The notes under the pieces: model-generated
Databases searched by the model: none
What the model saw: only the letters and a program-made list of their open reading frames with translations
What the model was told of the DNA's origin: nothing
Source of the DNA: an uncultured Oscillochloris sp.
GTDB taxonomy: Bacteria; Chloroflexota; Chloroflexia; Chloroflexales; Chloroflexaceae
DNA length: 6,666 nucleotides
Assembly: GCA_903877345.1 (NCBI GenBank)
Contig: CAIRDL010000160.1
Span: 1-6,666, forward strand
Direction of reading: 5' to 3'
Made by a program: the position numbers and the translations under genes
Part shown: positions 1 through 5,300 of the stretch, piece by piece
Position numbering within the stretch: the first letter of the stretch is position 1
Layout: each line of letters starts with the position of its first letter

Positions 1-41
1 CCCCCACCATGCCAATTACGCCCCCCACCATGCCAATTACG
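1..41. repeat. 21-bp tandem repeat, about two copies, cut by left edge
   Basis: A unit reading ccccccaccatgccaattacg occurs at 21-41. The preceding 20 bases (1-20) are the same unit lacking one C at the window edge, so the array probably continues to the left. The period is a multiple of three, so on the minus strand it reads as a repeated R-N-W-H-G-G-G heptad in the open frame that starts at 308. It could be a non-coding minisatellite or a short coding repeat; the visible part does not decide this. Confidence 0.7.
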
Positions 42-308
42 AGGGCGCGATGCCTTCGTTCCGCCCAGAATCATTATCAGTTCGCTCCCACCGTTGCCCA
101 GAGGGTCGCTTGGGTTGCGGGAGGCACCAAGCGGGCCGTCCGCTCCTGCACCGCAGCGCCGCCCGACAGAGGAACGGCGCTGTGCGGGTGTCTTCGACCA
201 AAAAGAACCGTTGAGTCCCTGCGCCACGCCCTCAAAGGGCCGACTGGCGACAATGTAGCGGTTCTTGGGGCAAGCTTGCCCCAAATTGGCGATCAGGCCC
301 TTAGGCAT
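1..308 (-). CDS. Possible partial open frame of unknown function, running off the left edge
   Basis: A minus-strand frame opens with ATG at 308-306 and stays open for about 102 codons to the window edge. It begins MPKGLIANLGQACPKNRYIV and ends in two RNWHGGG heptads coded by the 21-bp tandem repeat. The stretch P-K-N-R-Y-I-V-A-S-R-P (about residues 14-24) resembles the NRxIVTSRP sensor strand of NACHT ATPases, but no Walker motif precedes it. Against a real gene: no convincing ribosome binding site, a start codon inside one arm of an inverted-repeat element (296-530), a 20-bp palindrome and a hairpin within the frame, and a middle part that is only Gly/Arg/Ser/Ala-rich. It may be an intergenic repeat that happens to be open, or a decayed gene fragment. 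I do not recognise it as a known protein. Confidence 0.2.
   Translation of the reverse strand, partial: MPKGLIANLGQACPKNRYIVASRPFEGVAQGLNGSFWSKTPAQRRSSVGRRCGAGADGPLGASRNPSDPLGNGGSELIMILGGTKASRPRNWHGGGRNWHGG
151..187. repeat. Hairpin-forming inverted repeat
   Basis: The arms 151-161 (ccgcagcgccg) and 175-187 (cggcgctgtgcgg) are complementary over 11 bp with a 2-nt bulge in the right arm, around a 13-nt loop. No T-tract follows on either strand, so it is not a standard intrinsic terminator. It lies in a 595-bp stretch with no confident gene. Confidence 0.5.
265..284. repeat. Perfect 20-bp palindrome
   Basis: The sequence ttggggcaagcttgccccaa equals its own reverse complement over all 20 bases and is centred on aagctt. 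It lies 12 bp outside the left arm of the inverted-repeat element at 296-530. A dimeric-protein binding site, a repeat terminus and an extruding palindrome are all possible; nothing in the sequence chooses between them. Confidence 0.75.
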
Positions 309-530
309 GTTTCAAATCAGCTTGACCGTTTGGGCCTCGCACCGCTAGGGCGAGCACGGTGGGTGGGGCAGGGTTCTCGCTGGCTTCGACACGCTCAGTC
401 AGCGAGGACGCTGCGGGCGAGCACGCTGCCTGAGCGTGTCGCAGGCAACACCCGGCTTCCCGTTCATCGCGTCATCTGCCATAGGAAACGGTCAAGCTGA
501 AATGGCCGATTTTGAAACATGCATTAGGCC
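296..530. mobile_element. MITE-like element with imperfect long inverted repeats and no coding capacity
   Basis: Two blocks on the left, 305-316 (gcatgtttcaaa) and 317-331 (tcagcttgaccgttt), recur as exact reverse complements at 511-522 and 486-500. The right arm has 10 extra bases (501-510) between the blocks. Weaker complementarity extends outward to ggcc at 296-299 and 527-530. The interior of about 155 bp holds a second inverted repeat (387-441) and no plausible transposase. Long terminal inverted repeats around a short non-coding core are typical of miniature inverted-repeat elements. No clear target-site duplication is visible, so mobility is an inference. It lies just downstream of surE. 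Confidence 0.5.
387..441. repeat. Inner inverted repeat nested in the 296-530 element
   Basis: The 12-bp arms cgacacgctcag (387-398) and ctgagcgtgtcg (430-441) are perfect reverse complements around a 31-nt interval. Dispersed repeats with a ggcttcgacacgctcag core are common in the spacers of many bacterial genomes. Here the pair sits inside the larger inverted repeat, giving a nested, clover-like fold. Confidence 0.6.
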
Positions 531-538
531 AGGTTCAG

Positions 539-594
539 CGTGGCTTTGCGGCTTTGCGTCAGATCGTGGAACGGTAAAGCCGAATTAAGCCACG
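539..594 (-). terminator. Imperfect hairpin directly after surE, possible transcript end
   Basis: Immediately past the surE stop codon, cgtggctt (539-546) pairs with aagccacg (587-594), and cggcttt (549-555) pairs with aaagccg (576-582). The two stems are separated by a small internal loop and capped by a 20-nt loop. On the minus strand no T-run follows the stem, so this lacks the second half of an intrinsic terminator. It could stabilise the 3' end or act with Rho. Its position 1 bp after the stop codon is the main reason for listing it. Confidence 0.3.
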
Positions 595-595
595 C

Positions 596-1360
596 CTACG
601 CCTCAAGATCCCATGCGCGCAACGTCTCAAGCCAATGGTGGCTGGTCAGATCCATATGGGCGGGCGTGAGGCTGACGTAGCCTTCGGCAATCGCGGCAAC
701 ATCGGTGCCCGGTTCCGTATGATCTTCCGGCTCGGCCCCGTCAATCCAATAGTAGGGTCGCCCACGCGGGTCGTGGCGCACCACCAGTTCATCGCGGTAG
801 AAGCGCCGCCCGAGGCGGGCAAGGCGAAACCCGCGCACCTCCTCAGGGGGACGAGCCGGGGCGTTGAGGTTGAGCAGGATGCCGGGGGGCAGGCCAAACT
901 CCCGCACTTTTTCCACCAAGCGGACAACGGCGGCTTGGGCGACCCGAAAGTCCCACGGGCCGTCTTTGGCCCGCATCTGCGATACAGCGATGCCGGGAAC
1001 CCCGACGATGATGCCCTCCATCGCCGCCGCCACGGTGCCTGAGTAGAGCAAGTCGGTGCCTAAATTAGCCCCCAGGTTGATCCCCGCAACGACGAGGTCG
1101 GGCTTGCGCGGCAACAGGCCCATCACTGCGAGGGCCACACAGTCGGCAGGCGTCCCATCGCAAAGCATCGCGGGGGAACCGTCGGTCAGTGTGCCTTCCC
1201 AGGCCCGTAGGGGATCGAAGAGCTTCCGATAATGGCCCGCCGCGCTCCAATTGCGGTCGGGCGCGACCACCACGGTCTCGCCGACCGTGTTGAGCGCGGA
1301 GCGAAGGGCGACGAGACCCTCACTCTGATAGCCATCATCATTGGTGATCAGAATGTACAT
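596..1360 (-). CDS. surE: 5'/3'-nucleotidase SurE
   Basis: SurE is a cytoplasmic, divalent-metal-dependent phosphatase that removes phosphate from nucleoside 5'- and 3'-monophosphates; several family members also attack short polyphosphate. It is linked to stationary-phase survival and nucleotide salvage. The 254-residue product has the normal family length. Visible signatures are the N-terminal ITNDDG with the metal-binding pair D8-D9, APDRNWSAAG with metal ligand S39, DGTPADCV (68-75), and GINLGANLGTDLLYSGTVAAAMEG beginning at G93 and carrying ligand N95 and the YSGTV signature. The C-terminal VSLTPAHMDLT (about 229-239) is also typical. The start is supported by GAGGAG at 1373-1368, 7 nt before ATG. 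It does not form an operon with the upstream antitoxin gene: a terminator and two repeats lie between them. No key residue is missing. The family call is secure; the preferred substrate is not visible. Confidence 0.97.
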   Translation of the reverse strand: MYILITNDDGYQSEGLVALRSALNTVGETVVVAPDRNWSAAGHYRKLFDPLRAWEGTLTDGSPAMLCDGTPADCVALAVMGLLPRKPDLVVAGINLGANLGTDLLYSGTVAAAMEGIIVGVPGIAVSQMRAKDGPWDFRVAQAAVVRLVEKVREFGLPPGILLNLNAPARPPEEVRGFRLARLGRRFYRDELVVRHDPRGRPYYWIDGAEPEDHTEPGTDVAAIAEGYVSLTPAHMDLTSHHWLETLRAWDLEA

Positions 1361-1405
1361 GGTGTGGCTCCTCGTCTAAGTAAGTGGCAGAAAGTTCTTG
1401 GCACA

Positions 1406-1477
1406 TGTCATGCTGAGCGAAGCGAAGCATCTCGGCATCAGGAGGGGCAAGATGCTTCGCTGACGTTCAGCATGACA
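1406..1477. repeat. Dispersed intergenic inverted repeat, copy 1 (ctgagcgaagcgaag family)
   Basis: The arms 1406-1432 and 1450-1477 are reverse complements over tgtcatgctga and agcgaagcatct. A short non-matching centre (gcga against acgtc) separates the blocks, and the hairpin loop is 17 nt. The core ctgagcgaagcgaag (1413-1427) recurs in both orientations at 6226-6240 and 6257-6271. This belongs to the widespread bacterial spacer repeats often mistranslated as CHAERSEAS-like peptides. It lies in the surE leader, 46 bp ahead of the start codon, so surE transcription from further upstream would pass through it. No T-tract adjoins it. Confidence 0.8.
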
Positions 1478-1501
1478 ATTTGATACCTACTTCAATCCAT
1501 C

Positions 1502-1593
1502 TATAGCAGTCCTATCTAGGTCGTGAAGAGGAGTCAAGGCTTCAGCCGGCTAAAGCCTTGACTCCTCTTTACGATTCCAAGAGGATTGCTATA
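1502..1593. mobile_element. 92-bp near-perfect palindromic element, MITE-like
   Basis: The outer arms tatagcagtcct (1502-1513) and aggattgctata (1582-1593) match in 11 of 12 positions. The inner arms 1521-1542 and 1553-1574 match in 21 of 22 positions around a 10-nt centre that itself contains agccggct. Only seven non-matching bases separate outer and inner arms on each side. The whole piece therefore folds into one long hairpin on either strand, with no room for a protein. The shape, plus ends that read like insertion-sequence termini, suggests a non-autonomous mobile element. No transposase or clear target duplication is present. It lies between the antitoxin terminator and the surE leader. 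Confidence 0.6.
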
Positions 1594-1635
1594 TTTGAAA
1601 AAACCTGACCAGTTGCGACGGATGAACGAAGCGAC

Positions 1636-1694
1636 AAAAAAAAAGACAGCCGGGAGGGGCAAGGGGAGTCCAAGATGCCCCTTGCCCCTCCGCT
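1636..1694 (-). terminator. Rho-independent terminator of the antitoxin gene
   Basis: Read on the minus strand, directly after the antitoxin stop codon, a 14-bp perfect GC-rich stem forms from ggaggggcaagggg (1691-1678 read on the minus strand) and its complement (1666-1653). The loop is 11 nt. A further 3 bp (agc 1694-1692 with gct 1650-1648) can extend the base past a 2-nt bulge. Nine uninterrupted T residues follow (1644-1636), 3 nt beyond the extended stem. Stem, loop and T-run are all present and correctly oriented for the 2058-1702 gene. It should stop antitoxin transcripts before surE. Confidence 0.87.
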
Positions 1695-1701
1695 CTTCCT
1701 G

Positions 1702-2058
1702 CTATGTTGTGGCCTTCGTCCGCCGCCCATTGCGTGGGGCTGCCGGAGCGTCCGGCTCACTTGTTGGCGCGTCCGCTACGGGGTCGGCAGCGTCTGCCAC
1801 ATCGGGCAGCACGACCTCAGCGAGTGCTGGCAGGTCAATCCCGCCCTCCGTGCCGCCCTGAGCAAGGGCGCGGAGCGCCGTGTAGAGATCGACCGGGAGC
1901 AGCACGCCAGTCGGGTAGCCCTTCTGGGTGACGATGATCGGCTGTTGGCGCTCCTTGCTGCGCTTGATCAACGCCGCCAGGGACGAAGCCGCCTTCGAGA
2001 TGGGCACGACACCGCTCTGCAAATCCACATCGAGACCCAGGGGTGATGGTTTGGACAT
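1702..2058 (-). CDS. Phd/YefM-family antitoxin with extended acidic tail, no toxin neighbour
   Basis: The 118-residue product carries the Phd/YefM fold at about residues 18-66: VPISKAASSLAALIKRSKE, then PIIVTQKGYPTGVLLPVDLY, the strand-turn-helix core of the family. Such antitoxins bind DNA as dimers to repress their own gene, and neutralise a partner toxin through a flexible C-terminus. Here the tail (67-118) is longer than usual, rich in Ala, Pro and Asp, and ends in a basic NGRRTK segment. The start is supported by GAGG at 2070-2067, 8 nt upstream. The usual toxin position, directly downstream, holds a strong terminator and then repeats. Upstream, 2059-2330 holds no toxin-sized frame of recognisable type. 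It therefore looks solitary: an orphan antitoxin, a stand-alone regulator, or half of a pair encoded elsewhere. Family call firm; function inferred. Confidence 0.85.
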   Translation of the reverse strand: MSKPSPLGLDVDLQSGVVPISKAASSLAALIKRSKERQQPIIVTQKGYPTGVLLPVDLYTALRALAQGGTEGGIDLPALAEVVLPDVADAADPVADAPTSEPDAPAAPRNGRRTKATT

Positions 2059-2150
2059 AGCCTTTGCCTCTTTCGTCTGATAGGTCTACACGAGTTCTTC
2101 GACGCTCTTGTTGCACACCAGCTACAGGACGTTCGCAAGGGAGAAAACAA

Positions 2151-2167
2151 TGGTAGCTATCATACCA
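2151..2167 (-). promoter_or_regulatory. Candidate antitoxin promoter -10 inside a small inverted repeat
   Basis: On the minus strand TATGAT (2164-2159) is a good -10 hexamer. It is enclosed by the inverted repeat tggta (2151-2155) and tacca (2163-2167), about 95-110 nt ahead of the antitoxin start. A dyad over the -10 box would suit autorepression by a Phd/YefM dimer. No good -35 box lies at the expected distance and the arms are only 5 bp, so this is tentative. Confidence 0.25.
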
Positions 2168-2221
2168 CAAAGGGATCAGTGTGTGTGAGATAACTTAGGA
2201 AATCATGGCGCTTAAATTATT

Positions 2222-2249
2222 TTTAACCATTGTCATAGCCCTGTAATCT
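2222..2249 (+). promoter_or_regulatory. Weak candidate promoter for the HEAT-repeat gene
   Basis: TTTAAC (2222-2227) and TAATCT (2244-2249) are separated by 16 bp in the most AT-rich part of the spacer (about 2190-2250), some 80 bp ahead of the start at 2331. Both hexamers deviate from consensus. The divergent spacer 2059-2330 must hold at least one promoter for each direction, and this is the best plus-strand candidate I can see. Confidence 0.25.
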
Positions 2250-2294
2250 GGTGGGCTTGCCGGAGGTGCGCGCTGCCCGTTAGCATCACCATGA

Positions 2295-2308
2295 GGCGCG
2301 TACACGCC
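2295..2308. promoter_or_regulatory. Palindrome ahead of the HEAT-repeat gene, possible operator
   Basis: The sequence ggcgcgtacacgcc is symmetric in 12 of 14 positions around GTAC. It lies 22 bp before the start codon, in the presumed leader. It could bind a dimeric regulator or pair in the RNA close to the ribosome site. The evidence is symmetry and position only. Confidence 0.25.
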
Positions 2309-2330
2309 CAAGGCTACCCTGGGGGCACCA

Positions 2331-5300
2331 ATGTTGAGCACAAAGCCGTTTAAGCCGTTTCCCTTGCTGCCAGATCGCTGGACGCTCCGCCACTATCGTA
2401 CCGATTTCGTCGCCCAGACTGCCAGCGACCCTGCCGTCCGGCTCCTCCCCGCGCTGCTGACCTTACCACTACACGCCGCCCCGTTGCCCGATCCAACGGC
2501 CATCCTCGCCCTCCGCGCCTCGCTCACCGTTGCGGCAGCACCGGCAAGTGGGCGTAGTCTGCTGTTGCGTCAGACGGCTGTTCGTTGGGCGAAGACGAGT
2601 AAGCATGGCCCGCCGCTTTACGTGGCGCTTGCCGAGGCCGATATGCCCAATTTGCCGCCCCGCGCTGTGGTGGCGGGGGCGGCTCATCGGGCGGGGCTGC
2701 CCGCCGATTTTGTCGAAGGCCAGCGCCCGGGTCTCCTACTGCTTGATGATTGGGAGTTGCTGCCCGCCGACCGCCAGGCGCTCTGGCAGCATTTTATCGT
2801 CAGTAGCGCACCCCAGTGGCCCGCCCTCCGCGCTGTGGTCGCCCTCCCAATGGGCGAAACTTGGCCCGGTCTTGTGCCGCTTACCCTGGTGCCGCCCGAC
2901 GATGCACAGCTTGCGGCTTGGCTGGAGCACCTGTTGCCCGGTCAGCCGCCTGCGCCAATCCTCGCCGCGTTGCGCCACGAGGCGCTGGCCGGTTTGCGTG
3001 GGCGTCTGGCTGACCTTGTGCTGCTCGCGCTGACCTACCCGCTCGGTGGTATGCCCGCCGCCCGCGCTCAACTTTACGAGCAAGCGTATGCGCTGATTGC
3101 CCCTTTGTTGAATGAGCCGAGACCGGCGGGCGACGCTGCCGTTCCGGTGATGGTTGGGCGGGCGCTGCTGCGTCAGTACCAGTTGGCCCGCGCCTTGGCC
3201 GGCGGCAAAGAGCTTGAGCAGCTAGCACAGCTTGCGGCAGATGAACGGGCCGCCGTTGCGCCGCTCGCCGCCGGACTCCTTGATGACCCGACGCCGGTGT
3301 TTGAGGCGCTGTGGGCCACTGATGAGCCGAGCGCGAGTTTGCGGGCGCTGACCGCCTGTGTCCGTGAGGCACCGTTGCGCCTCCCCAGTCAAGGCTTGCG
3401 CCTCCTTGAACATTTGGCGTCCCCTGATGCTTCCCCCGAGGCTCGTTCGCTTCTGGCAGAGCTAACTCCGACCCTCCCGGCGCTCCTCGCGGCTGCGGGC
3501 CAAACCGACGCCGAACGGACGCTTGCGGCGCTCCATCTGGTCGCTGCGGCCCTGTTCAACGGGCAGCAGTGCTGGCTCGAGCTTTGCGATGACGGTATGG
3601 CCCCGGCGAAGCTTCGTTGGGCTGCCGCCGACGTGTTGGTAGCCGCGCCGCCTACCGCCGCAACCTTGCTCGCTGTGTCCACGGACATTCCACCTGCGGA
3701 TCTGCTCCCACGGGCTTTCGTCGCGGCCCTGGCAAGCCCGCAAACGCGGGCAGTCCTGGCGAACGAGCCACTGCGCGAAGCGCTGACTCTGCTGTTGGCC
3801 GCGCCAAGTCTGGGTGAACGGCGGGCTAAGGTGGCGCAAGCTTTGGTGGAAGACCAAACTTTGGCCGAAAGCTTGCGTTGCTTGGCGCTCACCAAGGCCA
3901 GCGCAGCGCTGCTTGAGCAAGCCGTTGGCACCGCTGCGCCCACCTTGCGCCGACTTGCCCTCCGCACCCTCACTGAAAGTGATCCGACCACGGTCCTCGC
4001 GGCCTTGACTCGCAGCCTTGCCCATCCCGCAGCGCAGAGCGAGGCCCGCCGTGAGATCCTCGACGCCATTGTCGCCGTACCCCGGCAAGGAACGGTGGGC
4101 GTACTGGCGTGGGCAAGTTTCAATGGCGCATTGCCGCTGACGGTGCGGCTCCACGCTTGCGACCTGCTTGCTGATCAGGGGCAGGTTGGTGCCAATCTGC
4201 TACGCCGCCTGTTGGGTACGAACGAACTGCCGACGGCGCTGCGCGCCATTGCGGCGGGACATCTGGGGCGTTTGGGCGTTGCCGAGGCGCTGCCAGTTCT
4301 CGCAACCATGCTGGGGAATGCAGGCGAGCCGCTACTCCAACGGGCCAGCGCTACGGCCCTTGGTGCATTCGGGGCGCGCCACGAACGGCGAGATCAGGTC
4401 GCCGCAGCCCTCGTGGCAGGTTTGCACCATGCCAGGCTTGATGTAACTCTTGGCGAACGCATCGCCCACGCCCTCGGCAGGAGCAATGTGCCAAGTGCCT
4501 TGCCCGCCCTCACCGGACTGCTCGCGCCAGAACTGACCGAGGAACTGCGAGTGGCTTGGCTGGCATGCGCCCCAGACTTGGGCCGCACCCCGGCCCGCCT
4601 TTGGCCTGGGTTAGATCTGCCAAAAGCCGTCCATGTGAGTTTGCTCGACATTTTGGCGCAAGGTGGCACCCTCGCCGATCCGCCGAGCCGCCTGAGTGAG
4701 TTGGTCGCGCATCAGGCCAGTCGGCTTGCCATTGCTGCGGCGGCGGGACTCGCCATGCTCGCCGCAGCGCCCGCACTGCGTTCAGAAGCCGTGGTCGCCC
4801 TGCGTCACGCCGCCCACCGCGAAGGGCGCACCGACGTAGCGCGGGCGCTTCTGCACGCCCTTGCCCAGATCAGCAACCCAGCCGCTGAACTGGCGGCCAT
4901 CCTTGACGATGAGCGCACGAGCCTCAATCTACGCTGGCTTGCGGTTGAGGTGTTAGGCACAGCTTCCGAAACCTTCCCGTTCTTGCAACAGCGCCTCGAT
5001 CAGGCTGCTGATGCGCCGTTTGTGCAGACCCAGATGGCGCACACCTTGGGGTCGGCCCACTACGCCCCGGCGCTGCCAACCCTCCACCGTATCGCACGGG
5101 AGGCGCATGGTGAGCCGCAGGTGCGTCGGGCGGCCATCACCGCCATTGGGCAACTCACCGCTGATGAGGCCAGCGTGGTGCTGACGGCACTCGCCGCCGA
5201 CCGGGAGTTGCCTGACGAGTTCCGCAGGTGCGCCGCGACCGCCTTACCAATAACCCTCGGCACTGCCGAGCAAGTCACGCTGCGGCATGCGCTGCGGGAC

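Noticed and set aside
9..500. Plus-strand 163-codon open frame at the left end
   Set aside because: It runs through the 21-bp repeat, a hairpin, a perfect palindrome and both arms of the 296-530 element, and stops inside the right arm. It is rich in Arg, uses rare agg/cga/aga codons, and shows no domain or ribosome site.
635..1042. Plus-strand open frame opposite surE
   Set aside because: It is antisense to a gene with intact family motifs; GC-rich coding DNA commonly leaves such shadows.
1361..1405. Specific -35/-10 promoter for surE
   Set aside because: No hexamer pair with acceptable match and spacing could be found between the repeat and the ribosome site, so no promoter was called.
1586..2046. 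Plus-strand open frames over the terminator and antitoxin gene
   Set aside because: They translate the terminator stem and the reverse of the Phd/YefM gene into low-complexity sequence with no domain.
3389..4154. Two long minus-strand open frames inside the HEAT gene
   Set aside because: They are antisense to a continuous solenoid reading frame and give Ser/Arg/Ala-rich or basic products without recognisable motifs.
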